64,000 bases of DNA, taken from NCBI GenBank assembly GCA_947561585.1, contig CANNZV010002313.1:24-64023 (forward strand), given 5' to 3'. Origin of the DNA: Caprella mutica. Taxonomy: Eukaryota; Arthropoda; Malacostraca; Amphipoda; Caprellidae. Shown here one piece after another: positions 21,778-33,411 of this stretch. Position numbers and translations under genes: made by a program. The stretch's first letter is position 1; each line of letters opens with the position of its first letter. The notes beneath the pieces are model-generated. The model was not told the DNA's origin. It worked only from the letters and a program-made list of their open reading frames with translations, and did no database searches.

Positions 21778-22053
21778 GATCGAAAGCAATTGACCGAAAG
21801 CAATTGATCGAATGGAAAATTGGTCGAATGGAAAATTAGTCGAATGGAAAATTAGTCGAATGGAAAATTAGTCGAAAGGAAAATTAGTCGAAAGGAAAAT
21901 TAGTCGAAAGGAAAATTAGTCGAAAGGAAAATTAGTCGAAAGGAAAATTGATCGAAAGGAAAATTGATCGAAAGGAAAATTGATCGAAAGGAAAATTGAT
22001 CGAAAGGAAAATTGATCGAAAGGAAAATTGATCGAAAGGAAAATTGATCGAAT
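21778..22053. repeat. 16-bp minisatellite GAAAATTGATCGAAAG
   Basis: About 17 tandem copies drift from GGAAAATTAGTCGAATG to GGAAAATTGATCGAAAG. The left border contains GGGTCTATTTAAATTG and the right border CGAATAGATC. It is inserted within an R1 copy, whose sequence resumes at AGCTTCATT. The same unit builds the 115-bp element at 44,034-44,148. An exact 9-bp duplication was not found here. Confidence 0.8.
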
Positions 22054-22260
22054 AGATCAGCTTCATTATTTTCTTCCATCTGTGAGTGCAGTAATCGGTG
22101 CTTAGTGTCCCTTTTTGTTACATTCCTTGGTAAGTGACTGCACTCACAAAGTACTCACTTAACACCGACGGTGTTAAGTGACTTTGTTCATGAATCCATT
22201 TTCCTTTCTGACTGCTTCTTCCTATCTCTTGACGTTAAACCTATACTAAATTAATTAATT
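22054..22260 (+). repeat. Dispersed repeat R1, copy 3
   Basis: It resumes with AGCTTCATTATTTTCTTCCA and continues through TGTGAGTGCAG, ACATTCCTTGGTAAGTGACT and TTTCCTTTCTGACTGCTTCT. The order matches the copy at 17,090-17,370. It is interrupted on its left by the 16-bp minisatellite. Confidence 0.6.
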
Positions 22261-23071
22261 ATTTAACTTTCATTTCACAAGTTATCTAAACTACCTAAAT
22301 TCTAGAAGTAAGAAAACTTAAAATTCTTAAAATTATAATATATTTCAAAGCATATAATCCTCTGTTATAGAAAACAGTTGATTGAAGAAATGTTATACAT
22401 AAATTATTATTATATATTATTGTATAAATTATTCCAATTTAAAAACACTTTTTTCCAAGGAACGGAAACTTGTTTTAGTTTCTATATTTATTTTATTTAA
22501 AACAATTCTCGAATAAAATTTGCACAATGAAATAAAAGTAACGACGTTTCGTCTTACTACTATAGACATTTTCAAGTTAATCTGTAAATATAATGAAAAA
22601 TTAAAATATTAATAATAAATTGAAAAACACGGAAAGTAATATGTATGCACACAACAGAGAGACTGCCATGTGAATAGTGCCTAATAAATATAATGAAATA
22701 GTTTAAGAGAAAAGAAAATAAGAAGAGAGATATAGGAAAGTAGTTTATATGGAATGTATATGAGATGAACAGTTCGATAGTGTGACCTGCCTAAGGTAAC
22801 GATAGAGTTACCATTGTCTGTGGCTGACACAAGAAAAAACTGCTCTACCTAGTAAGGTCTGATTATAGTATGAAAAATAAGGATAAAGAAGAGCTATAGT
22901 TAAAATATTCACAGAGCAGTCATACTAAGGTAAACATACATACAACAAATAAAATTACAAAATATTGGTACTAGTCTAATAACAGATAAATGGACCGTGC
23001 TACAATACATTAATAATTACATGAAATGTGATGTGTTTAATTGTATATGGGATATAGATATGAAATTAGTA
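22261..23071. other. Probable 3' region of the Penelope-like element
   Basis: There is no gene here. The stretch lies downstream of the minus-strand Penelope-like coding relic. A minus-strand segment at 22,541-22,580 reads GTC...GACGAAACGTCGTTAC and resembles part of a hammerhead ribozyme core. Such ribozymes are known in Penelope-like elements. The CUGAUGA box is degenerate (CTTGAAAA). Confidence 0.35.
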
Positions 23072-25040
23072 TTATTTATATAAATTAAGAAATTGTGATA
23101 GTTCGTTGAATTTTACATTAATGTAGGCGTTCTGCTCTCGGATGGTAATGGCTTCTAGTATTTTGAGATCAACTATGTTATTATTGGAATGGACTATTTT
23201 GAAAGATGACTGCACTTCTGGTGGTTCAAGTGGGGGATGATCTGGATGGTCGGTCTGGAGGTGACTATGGATGCTGCTGCTGCTGTATCTGTGCTGTTGA
23301 ATCCTTCGTTCCAAACGACACGTGGTGTACCCGACATATACAGAGTTACATCTGTCAACCGGACAATTAAATTGGTACACCACGTGTGTTGTCTCCAGAG
23401 GATTCTTGCGGGGTCTTGTAGAGAAGCTGGAAATGAGTTTTGTTGGCTTGTAGTATGGGGGGATGTTAATTTTTTGGTCTGGGTTTGTTGGTTTGACGTG
23501 CTGTTTGACTATTGATCTAAGTTGTTTTTTGTCCTGCTTAAATTTTTCAATGGAGGTTAGTCTGACGTATAGCTGAATTTGATCTTCTGTGTTGTTGTTT
23601 TCAGGTGATAAGTGCTTTTCCAATGCATTATTTATTATTTGTTCTATTAATGCTTGTGGATATTGATTATTGGCCAGGGTTTGTTTGATTCTATTAAATT
23701 CTTGATCGAGAGATTCCCATGTTGACGAGTATTTTAGTGCTCTATGTACTAGGGTCTTGATAATGGACTTTTTATATGAGACAGGTATATGACTATTGTA
23801 GTTGCTATATGATCCAGTATCTGTAGAGGTTTGATATAGACTGAAGTTGTGAATTTTCTATTAGGGTCCATGGATAATTTGACGTCTAAAAAGTGAAATG
23901 CATTGTTTTCCATTTCTTCATGTGTGAATTGTAGAACGGATGATTTTTGTAGTCGTTGCTTGAAGAGTTTAATATGGCGCTTGTTATTGAAGATTGCTAT
24001 TATGTCGTCTACGTATCTTTTGTAAAATCTTGGATTACTTGCTCTTGTTTCTGAGAGGAGCTTGTTCTCTAAGTGGGACATATAAAAGTCTGCGAAGGTG
24101 GGTCCAAGTGGACTGCCCATGCTAACTGGATGAAGCTTTGGCCATTGTGTTCAAAAGGTGTTTTTGTTGTACATATTACCAGTAGTTGTTTCAAAACATC
24201 TCTATCAATTTTAGGGGGTTGAAGGCTGTCATGACTGTAAACTGATTCTATAATGATATCAGTTGTTTCAGTTACCGGAACATTGGTGAATAATGATTCT
24301 ACATCAAGTGTGACGAGGCATTCATTAGTGTTTAGCGATATGTTTTCAAATTGCGATATTATCTCTGTGCCTGATTTAACAATTTGGGATGCATTCAGAT
24401 ATGGTCTGATGAGGCAATTGATATACTGGGCGATATCATGAGTAACTGTGCCAACCATACTAATAATAGGTCTCAGGGGTGGGTCTGTGGAGTTCTTGTG
24501 AATCTTTGGTAGTCCATAGAGATGTCCATTATAGAAATCTCCAGTTCTTCGGATTTTGTGATATAATGAAGTGCTGGTTAGCTTAATTGTGTTTGCTATA
24601 ATGTTAATTTCCTTCTTGACATTTTCAGTTTGTGTAGCTGGACAAGGTATAAACTTAGTGTCATCTGAAATTATGCCCAGGAGTTTAGCATTGTAGTCCA
24701 ATCTGTTCATCACAACGGCACCTCCCCCTTTGTCCTGCCGTTGGATAACAATATTTTCATTTGCTTGAAGTGAACGTACTGCTGTTTTCTCCTCCATGGT
24801 TAGGCAATCGTATTCAGGCTGTTGGTTCTTTATACCGAATAACTTGAGTTTTGTTTTTAAGTGATCATCTGTATCAATTGATACTTTTCCGGCAGATGTA
24901 TTCACAGTGTATTCTAAACACTTGTACAGGTGTGTTTTGGGTGAATGAATAGTGTTCAGACATTTTTATTTTATTTTTGGCTTTTCTGAAGTGTATCGAT
25001 CCCCACAATTTAAAGTTCATAGTCAGCACTGATGAATAGT
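23072..25040 (-). pseudogene. Penelope-like retroelement (RT + GIY-YIG), frameshifted
   Basis: Three minus-strand frames, 24,905-24,069, 24,120-23,749 and 23,623-23,072, read consecutively as one protein broken by frameshifts. The first holds RT motifs (IVIQRQDKGGGAVV, GLPKIHKNSTDPPLRPI, LVTLDVESLFTNVP). The second has MGSPLGPTFADFYM and the catalytic YVDDIIAIF. The third holds a GIY-YIG nuclease with its zinc-ligand spacing (FNCPVDRCNSVYVGYTTCRL then RRIQQHR). An N-terminal remnant NFKLWGSIHFRKAKNKIK reads in another frame near 25,010. Penelope-like elements encode exactly this RT plus GIY-YIG pair. At least three frame breaks mean it is dead. Confidence 0.88.
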
Positions 25041-25895
25041 GTGAATATATCAAAGTGGGCTTTGTTCTTCAGTTTGTTAGGCTTGTCAGATATACAAATT
25101 AAAAATTATTTACAAACTTTATATGTAGATGTGCTAGGTTTGTTACTATCGGTAACAAATATAAGGCGTGAGTGTGATGATTGTTTGTTAGGGAAATAAG
25201 TTGATTGAATTACGAATAAGAACGAAAATCTATTTGTTATGTAGGAAGATTAAGTTAACTTTAGGAAAAAAACATGCTACTATAAACAATAAGATAATAT
25301 TAATATATTAAATATTGAGATAATTATGATTAGAATTTCACATATAAATATTGTACAATTAAGAATGTATGACGTGGGTCACTGCTACTCACTACAGTGC
25401 CTACAGCATCGTGACGGACATTTCGTCCACGGACAATTCGTCCACGAAATACTTTATTTTGTATTATAATTATTGTTATATTATTAAACATATTGTTTAT
25501 TATATATTATTTATAATATTCTACTATATAAAAGTAGAAAACACCCATTTTTGATGGTCTTTGCCTTAATTCTTATTGCAATCTTCTTCTCCTGCTCTTA
25601 CTGGCCGGCAACAGGAAAATAATTGAACTCAGTACTTTATTTAATGATTACAGGTAGGCCTCGCTTTTATTGTACCTCGATCTTATAAAATATGTAATAA
25701 TAGCGAGGCATGTCTCGTAGATATTATAGTACATAAACATAGAAAATAGTAGACATAATAACAATAACTACAATAAACACCAATATTATTACTCAGATTA
25801 AGTTATTTGAAGCAATATTGGTACAGAAATTACTTTTTTATAACACCTTTTTTTAACAGTGATTGAATAAAAATTCATACATGATACAAGTATAC

Positions 25896-27581
25896 GGTGT
25901 GCAGACGTTTCGTCGACAGACGTTTTGCCGACAGACGTTTCGTCGAAAGACGTTTCGTCGACAAGACGTTTTGCCGACAGACGTTTCGTCGACAGACGTT
26001 TCGTCGACAAGACGTTTCGTCGACAAGACGTTTCGTCGACAAGACGTTTCGTAAAATGGATATTGACACACTCTAATGTTACACAGAACATGTACTTTTT
26101 AACAGAATAATTTATCAAATGATCAGGTTACAAAATAAAACAATGGTAAGGAGGAAAACTATTAAATATATTTCAATCGTTTTTTTACTTTAACACTAAA
26201 TCAAAACTATAAAGTAATTTAATAAATTTGGGTCGAGTTACGTTTGTGATTATAAAAAAAGTATAAAAATTTCCTCTCAATAATTTACGATTCATCTATA
26301 CCAAAATAAGAGCCGTGTCCGTCCGTGTGTCACAATTTTATAGGGAAATACATATTTAAAGGAAAAACAAATCATTTGTGGCAGTATCATGACTACGGGC
26401 TACAATAATATTGACACTAATTATTTGAAAATTCAAATAAATATTTTGGCTTTTGAAAGATTCTTCTGTTTAATCAAAATATTGAAAGTTTCCCTTCACA
26501 CTTGCATTTCTCGCTCATGGTAAAAAGTTTAGCTGCAATTGATTTTAACAGAGCCCTTCACACTTGCGTTAGAAAAAATGCTAATAAAAATAAACGCAAG
26601 TGTGGAGGGCTCCATTAAAATCTATTGTAGCTAAACTTTTTGCAATGAGAACTTTTTTAAAGGCGACGTTTAGAAACGCAAGTGTGAAGGGGGCCTAAAA
26701 TACATACTTGAATTCGAATATAATTTAGATTCAATAACAGGTACTGTACTATAGTAATGATATGATTTATATCGTTGGATTTGTAATTGACAAGTCATTT
26801 TCAGTTGGTAAATCCCCACTGTTCGACTACTGCAGGTTTTCTATAATTGATTGGTAATTCTAGATTAAAAGTCAAAATTTATTATAAAAACTAACCGTTG
26901 ATTGTTTATCGATACTTAAGTTATTGTTTTACAAAAAAGTGATTCTTTGAAACCAGTAGTTGGCTTTAAAATACAAAAAGTTCAGTGTTATCGAACGATA
27001 TCCCATCTTCGAATTTTGTGATCCTCCAAGAAAAATATGAGCTTATTACATAATATTGTAGAACTAATAAATTATTATTAATATTCTCAAAGTACTCGAA
27101 ACGACACATTTACCCAAGCCAACATGACAATTGATACTAATAGGCAGTTGTGACACAAGGCTACTTATAGACAAAGAATTAAATTTAAGAATGCTCTTTT
27201 TGTGTGGATACAGTCATTTAGATTTAAATGATTTCATTATTTGATGTGATATACATTTTATAGTTTTGTCTTACATATACAATTTTCCAAATTACTTTAA
27301 AACAATTTGTTATTATTGAATAGTTTTGGTTTATTATTAAAGTAGACAAACGATTAAAATTTATTTAATAGTTTTCCTCCTTACCATTGTTCTATTTCAT
27401 AATTTGATCGCGTGATACATTATTTTGTTAAAGTACATGTTTTGTACATTACAGTGAGTTAATATCCATTTTACGAAAATTTGTCGACGAAACGTCTTGT
27501 CGACGAAAAGTCCTGTCGACGAAACGTCTTGTCGACGAAATGTCTGTCGACGAAACGTCTGTCGACGAAACGTCTGTCAAC
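25896..27581. mobile_element. Nested foldback element with AGACGTTTCGTCGAC arms
   Basis: The left arm (25,896-26,052) is a tandem array of a 15-16 bp unit, AGACGTTTCGTCGAC. The right arm (27,478-27,581) has the same unit inverted. Termini are GGTGTGCAGACGTTTCG and CGAAACGTCTGTCAAC. A 9-bp direct repeat CAAGTATAC stands at 25,887-25,895 and 27,582-27,590. The interior contains a hairpin MITE (26,492-26,693) and no transposase. Open frames through the arms are repeat artefacts. Confidence 0.85.
26492..26693. mobile_element. Hairpin MITE, CCCTTCACACTTGCGTT
   Basis: Outer ends CCCTTCACACTTGCATTTC and GAAACGCAAGTGTGAAGGG are inverted. A second inner pair (GCCCTTCACACTTGCGTT / AACGCAAGTGTGGAGGGC) and the inverted AAAAAGTTTAGCTGCAATTG / CTATTGTAGCTAAACTTTTT make a two-storey hairpin. 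It is non-coding and lies within the nested foldback element. Confidence 0.7.
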
Positions 27582-28162
27582 CAAGTATACAATATACTAC
27601 TTAACAAGTGATTGATAATGAATTATGTTATAAAAGAATTAGGTAGATATTGGTACTTTCTAGTGTTACCTTTAATTATTTAAACTTAAAACCGTCCACG
27701 CTATTGTACCGTTCCATATTTTCGGACTCATAATAAAACCATATATAATAATTATTATTTACCTATTGTAATTATTTCATTTCACCCTGTTATTTCAGTT
27801 CCATATTTTGGATACTCATAACTCATTAATTATTTATGCAAAATATTAAAGGAGATATATAACTTAAATATACAGTCAAACCGTTTATCATGTCTAATTT
27901 CATAACTAATCGAAGGGTAAACATTTATTTGTGTTCATATGGAATTGTCCGGAATAAATCACTATAACTAATATTATTATGTATTTATACATGCCTATTA
28001 ATGTAATAGTGAAAAATATTGTGAAATATATCCCATATACACTTTAAAATACAAAATTAAGCAATTCATGGACGAAATTTCCGTGAACGAATTGTCCGTG
28101 GACGAAATGCCTGTGGACGAATTATTGTCCATGGACGAAATTTCCTAGACCCCTACAGCATA

Positions 28163-29709
28163 CAGCCTTGGCCAAAAGTATTAGGCCACCTCAGCTTTTC
28201 ACGGTTTTCAATTGTAAAAGTCAATGTATATCGTTTGCAATTGAGAATATGGTGCATTATTCAATATTAAAATTCAATATTAAAATTATGTTTAATTATG
28301 TTTACCGTGCAGCAACCCGTATTGATTTTTAATCCCTATAGTATCATCTTCACCCATAAGCCCCGTTCAGATTTAGTGCTTCATCATTGTTTTTTAAGCT
28401 TTTTATCATGAATTCTTCCAGGTTATTTAGGTATAAAGCCTATTTATATGTAAACATGCCTAAAAAAGGGAACTGAGTGAATTTGCGAGAGGACAAATTA
28501 TTGCGCACCATAAATATGGGCTCAGTCAAAGAAAAATCGCTGAAAATGTGAAATGTTTGAGATGTGCAGTTCCAAACGATTTTTGGACACTAAAGATGTT
28601 AAAACTGCACAAAGGTCATGTAGAAAGAAGTGCACAACACCTCGTGGTGACCGATCTCTGATAAGGCAGTCCCTTAGAAACAGAAGAAAAACAGCTTCAG
28701 AGCTGGCTGCAGAAATAAACGAGGAGAGAAATGCAAAAATTTCTGCAAGAACAGTTAGAAGAAGGCTTTTAGATCATGGTCTGAGAGGGTGTAAAGCTAG
28801 AAGGAAGCCGTTCATATCTGAGACCGATAAAAAGAAGCATCTCCAATGGGCCAAAAATCACTCGGCTTGGACCAGCGAGCAATGGTCTAAGGTGATCTGG
28901 TCTGATGGAAGTAACTATGAGGTATGTTAACCAAATCATTTAGTGAAATTACTTATTGAAACGCACCAATTTATTGCAGTGTTTGACCTGATAATGACCT
29001 AAGAAAAAATATATCAATGTTTTACATTTTCTCTCAGATTTTTGGCACCTTTGGCGCGGCCTATGTTCGTTGAAGAGTTAGGGAGGCTTATAAGGCTGAA
29101 GGCCTAGTCCCAACTATGAAATATGACGGTGGCTCCGTGATGATATGGGCCTGCATGTCTTCCTCAGGGCCCGGTGAAATGTTTTTGTGTCAAAGGAGAA
29201 TGACTTCAGCCACTTACATCGCCATGCTTTCTGAAGTGTTGAGCCCATCCATTGCCATTTTCCACCCGGGAGAGTCTCCAGACAATATTATCTTCCAACA
29301 GGACAATGCTTCATGCCACACAGCCAAGAAAAGCCGTGACTGGTTCGAGGAAAAGGGCATCAACATGATGGAGTGGCCAGCTCAGAGCCCAGACTTGAAC
29401 CCTATTGAGCACTTGTGGGAAACTCTTGGAAATGCCATTAGGAACATCCCAATCAAGAACAAAGATCAGTTATACCAAAAACTTAAAGAATAATTGGGCG
29501 AAATTAATCCTGAAAATTGTAAAAGGCTTGTCGACTCCATGCCTAACCGCATAAAGGCGGTTATTAAAGCCAAAGGGGGCTTGACCAAGTATTAGAATAG
29601 TTATTTATTGATCAATATACAATATTTGTTTGATTAGAACTAGTTTCAATACCTTTTCTTTGAAAAACCATAAAAAACCGTGGTGGCCTAATACTTTTGG
29701 CCAAGGCTG
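28163..29709 (+). mobile_element. Tc1-like transposon with decayed transposase
   Basis: The terminal inverted repeats are CAGCCTTGGCCAAAAGTATT and AATACTTTTGGCCAAGGCTG, continuing inward to GGCCACC. TA flanks both ends (28,161-28,162 and 29,710-29,711). At 1,547 bp the size is normal for Tc1. The enclosed transposase has frameshifts and stops (see 28,457-29,595). It was inserted at the edge of the foldback element that ends at 28,151. Confidence 0.92.
28457..29595 (+). pseudogene. Tc1 transposase, disrupted
   Basis: Starting at the ATG at 28,457, the frame stops after five residues; shifting one base restores ELSEFARGQIIAHHKYGLSQ, the usual N-terminal helix-turn-helix. Another shift near 28,550 leads into the second domain. 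SEQWSKVIWSDGS (first catalytic Asp) is followed by GTATGT...TTTTCTCTCAG at 28,921-29,038, which may be a real intron or an insertion. After it a TGA interrupts AAYVR*RVREAY. The remaining catalytic part, IIFQQDNASCHTAKK ... SPDLNPIEHLWETLG, keeps the 34-residue D-E spacing. A final TAA near 29,490 breaks the C-terminus. It is inactive. Confidence 0.85.
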
Positions 29710-30257
29710 TATATCTGCTGAACCACCACCTAGAGGCTCACCTAGACCAAGCTCGGTATCCACCCTGAAATAATTTCCCGATCAACCTATCTTGTTATAC
29801 TTATAGAGTCTAAAAAATTAAAAATAATAGAATTCGATAGACTTTATTTCCATTTATTGATTGGGAAGGAGGACTGTCACTGATGATTCCCGCAACCAAT
29901 TGACTCCCACTATTCATTTCCAGTCAATGTTTTCTGGTCATTGCTACCCAATTATATTTTTGTTTATACATCTAGCTAGCATTAATACATTCTATGTTAC
30001 TAACTATATTCATGAAACAAATTGACAGCTACTTTTTAGATAAATAAAAATGAAAGATAAACCAAAAATAAATAAAGAGATTAGGCTATATTTAACTTAA
30101 TTTAAACTACTAGAACTGATTCACAATTAGTTAGATATCACCGTTGTGTATCCATCACAACATTTGAAAATAATAGATGCATAAAAAAGGACGAAAGTTT
30201 ATATGAGACTAAGAAAATTAAGTTGAAACCAGTGAGGCTTATCAAACAAAAACAAAA
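29710..30257. other. Unassigned AT-rich spacer
   Basis: A short open stretch directly after the Tc1 element reads AEPPPRGSPRPSSVSTLK. It would continue the sequence left of the foldback element if both insertions were removed. Nothing more can be supported before the minisatellite begins. Confidence 0.3.
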
Positions 30258-31505
30258 AGAGACTGCTAGAAGAGTGTAAAGAGACTGCTAGAAGAGTACA
30301 AAGAGACTGCTAGAAGAGTACAAGGAGACTGCTAGAAGAGTACAAAGAGACTGCTAGAAGAGTACAAAGAGACTGCTAGAAGAGTACAAAGAGACTGCTA
30401 GAAGAGTACAAAGAGACTGCTAGAAGAGTGTAAAGAGACTGCTAGAAGAGTGTAAAGAGACTGCTAGAAGAGTACAAAGAGACTGCTAGAAGAGTACAAA
30501 GAGATTGCTAGAAGAGTACAAAGAGACTGCTAGAAGAGTGTAAAGAGACTGCTAGAAGAGTGTAAAGAGACTGCTAGAAGAGTGTAAAGAGACTGCTAGA
30601 AGAGTGTAAAGAGACTGCTAGAAGAGTGCAAAGAGACTACTAGAAGAGAGCAAAGAGACTGATAGAAGAGTGCAAAGAGACTGATAGAAGAGTACAAAGA
30701 GACTGCCAGAAGAGTGTAAAGAGACTGCTAGAAGAGTGTAAAGAGACTGCTAGAAGAGTGTAAAGAGACTGATAGAAGAGAACAAAGAGACTGCCAGAAG
30801 AGTGTAAAGAGACTGCTAGAAGAGTGTAAAGAGACTGCTAGAAGAGTGTAAAGAGACTGCTAGAGGAGTACAAAGAGACTACTAGAAGATTGCAAAGAGA
30901 CTGCTAGAAGAGTGCAAAGAGACTGCTAGAAGAGTGCAAAGAGACTGCTAGAAGAGAGCAAAGAGACTGCTAGAAGAGTGCAAAGAGACTGCTAGAAGAG
31001 TGTAAAGAGACTGCTAGAAGAGTGCAAAGAGACTGCCAGAAGAGTGTAAAGAGACTGCTAGAAGAGTGTAAAGAGACTGCTAGATGAGTGCAAAGAGACT
31101 GCTGGAAGAGTGTAAAGAGACTGCTAGAAGAGTGTAAAGAGACTGCTAGAAGAGTGTAAAGAGACTGCTAGAAGAGTGTAAAGAGACTGCTAGAAGAGTG
31201 CAAAGAGACTACTAAAAGAGTGCAAAGAGACTACTAGAAGAGTGCAAAGAGACTGCTAGAAGAGTGCAAAGAGACTGCTAGAAGAGTGCAAAGAGACTGC
31301 TAGAAGAGAGCAAAGAGACTGCTAGAAGAGTGAAAAGAGACTGCTAGAAGAGAGCAAAGAGACTGCTAGAAGAGTGTAAAGAGACTGCTAGAAGAGAGCA
31401 AAGAGACTGCTAGAAGAGTGCAAAGAGACTGCTAGAAGAGCGCAAAGAGACTGCTAGAAGAGAGCAAAGTGACTGCTAGAAGAGAGCAAAGAGACTGCTA
31501 GAAGA
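30258..31505. repeat. 22-bp minisatellite AAAGAGACTGCTAGAAGAGTGC
   Basis: About 57 tandem copies of a 22-bp unit run without interruption for roughly 1.25 kb. Variants at the GTGCA/GTGTA/GTACA/GAGCA positions occur in blocks, which suggests recent segmental duplications within the array. The unit contains in-frame stops in several phases, so no protein is encoded. Confidence 0.92.
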
Positions 31506-32591
31506 ACAGTTTGAGGATGAAGTATCATTTTTAGAATTCATTGGCCATTGTATACATTATTTATTATTCTCATCTACACAGAGAAAAAAGTTTACTCATA
31601 TTTAATGGGTCAACAATTTATGCTTTGAATCAATTTATTACGTGAGTTGGTTTGACTATATTCATGTTTTCATGTGTGCCAAAACAACTATGACGTGTGT
31701 GTCACCAAACATAGTTAATTCAAATCATTTTATGGATTGAATCAACTTACTATGAGAGTTGGAGTTACATTTTGGGAGTTTGAACATTTGTTAAAACAAC
31801 TATGACATAGTGTGTTGAAGTAACTCACAAAGATTGTCAATTCAATGTATCTGGTGTATGAATTAACTTACTATGAGAGTTGACGCTACTTTTTTAAGTT
31901 TAGGTGCGAGTTAAATCAACTATGACATAGTGTGTTATAGTAACCCACAAAGACTGTTAATCCAATGTATTCTGCAGTGTATGAATTAACTTACTATGAG
32001 AGTTGGCGCTACTTTTTTGTAAGTTTAGGTAAGAGTTAAAACAACTATGACATAGTGTGATAGTGTAACCCACAAAGACTGTTAATCTTATTTATCTGGT
32101 GTATAAATTAACTTACTATGAGAGTTAGTGCTACTTTTTTTTTAAGTTTATGTGTGAGTTCAATCAAATGAGTAAGTGGCAACTTATGCTTTCCTCAAAG
32201 CTAATTTATTCGCATAACACTTTTCAGTTCAAATCTTGTTCTAAGTGTGTTACGTGTTGAATGTGAAGGCTCCTCAATACCATTTTAGTTCAAGTGCAAA
32301 CAATAGCGTTATATGCATTAAATAGTATTATCGCTGCCGATCGATTATTAATTATTAATTAATTCCATTAATAAATTGATAAATGTCTGCCTAAATATTC
32401 TAAAATATTTGTGATTGATAGTTTGGTGGCTTTATATAGGTAGTTATTTGAAGAGCTGATTATCAGTATATAACTTTTATAATAATAAATTTTGATTACT
32501 GCCTTCCAGTTTGTAAACTGATATCCAAACTAATTTTCCTATATTATTATTATATGTTATTATAGGCTGTTACTGCGCTGTCCTCAGAATA

Positions 32592-32755
32592 GGGTAAGTT
32601 CCCAATTATCAGGCGATTTCAAATTTTCGGTCACGTATGAAATATAGTATATAGCTACCTAATAGCTTATTAAAATAAAAGTTAATTTAATATAGTTTTT
32701 CTTACGCGACCGAAAATGTGGAGCCGTCCGATATTTCGGAACTTATCCTAGTATC
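32592..32755. mobile_element. Hairpin MITE, GGTAAGTTCC...GGAACTTATCC
   Basis: The left part GGTAAGTTCCCAATTATCAG and AAATTTTCGGTCACG pair with the right part CCGAAAATGTGG...TTTCGGAACTTATCC. Related fragments occur at 53,990-54,050 and 58,230-58,265. It is non-coding. Confidence 0.6.
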
Positions 32756-32813
32756 TTGAGTAAAGTGGTCTGATAATCTATATATTTTAAAACTAGTTGG
32801 TGTACCTATAGGT

Positions 32814-33053
32814 AGGGTTACACAGCCAAATTCGGTTCTTTAATTTCTAATTGTGACCCTATTAAGAGAGTCTCAAAATCATTCTGAAATTAGTTTAGCT
32901 ATATACTGAATTGTTGAACATCATAATTTAAGCTCAATTTATGATAGGTTCTATTCATTTCGCGAGTGCTTTGAAGTCATGATGGTTATTAATGTTTCTT
33001 AGATAAGAGACCGCAGTTAGTTAAAGTGCCGAAATTTACCTACTTGACCCTAG
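32814..33053. mobile_element. Diverged GGGTCACGCAGG-family MITE
   Basis: The ends TAGGGTTACACAGCCAAATT and CGAAATTTACCTACTTGACCC match the family seen intact at 11,522-11,751, with several substitutions. The interior keeps GAGAGTCTCAAAATCATTC and CATCATAATTTAAGC-like blocks. TA is present at both edges. Confidence 0.65.
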
Positions 33054-33411
33054 TTTTCTATGACTGGGAGCACTCCATCCAGGGAGATAGTCGGAGGAGA
33101 ACACCGTCCAGGGATTTAGCAGGGAGAACTCCAACCAGAGATGAGCCTTTTGATATATTATACTTTCTTGGTATTTAATTAAAGTCTACATTATGAGTGT
33201 ATAATGAACAAAATTATGAGGATTAGCTAGAAAAATCCATTGCATTTATTAGAGCTAAATTTATACTGCATCTGAAGATTTATAATTAGTTTAACATTTT
33301 ATATAAATAATTTACCTATATGAAAGAATTCTCAGTTAATAATTATTTTCATTTCTTTATTAATATATGGTTTTCTATATTTTCTGAATCTACTTTCAGA
33401 TCTTGATGAAG

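Larger units (their letters stand above)
25409..28151. mobile_element. Foldback element with GGACATTTCGTCCAC arms and 9-bp duplication
   Basis: The left end TCGTGACGGACATTTCGTCC and right end GGACGAAATTTCCTAGACC carry short inverted arrays of a GGACATTTCGTCCAC-like unit. The direct repeat CCTACAGCA flanks the element at 25,400-25,408 and 28,152-28,160. No transposase gene is present. A second foldback element (25,896-27,581) sits inside it. The Tc1-like element to its right inserted at the TA directly after the right-hand duplication. Confidence 0.82.

Noticed and set aside
22261..23071. tRNA or other RNA gene in the spacer
   Set aside because: No segment showed both a B-box (GGTTCGANNCC) and a foldable cloverleaf; the same was true for the rest of the window on visual scan.
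25798..26118. Overlapping open frames rich in RRNV/TKRL or RRQTF repeats
   Set aside because: These are translations of the AGACGTTTCGTCGAC minisatellite arm in different frames, without a start context or domain.
30258..31505. CRISPR-like array
   Set aside because: The units are contiguous 22-bp tandem repeats without unique spacers, in a eukaryotic genome.
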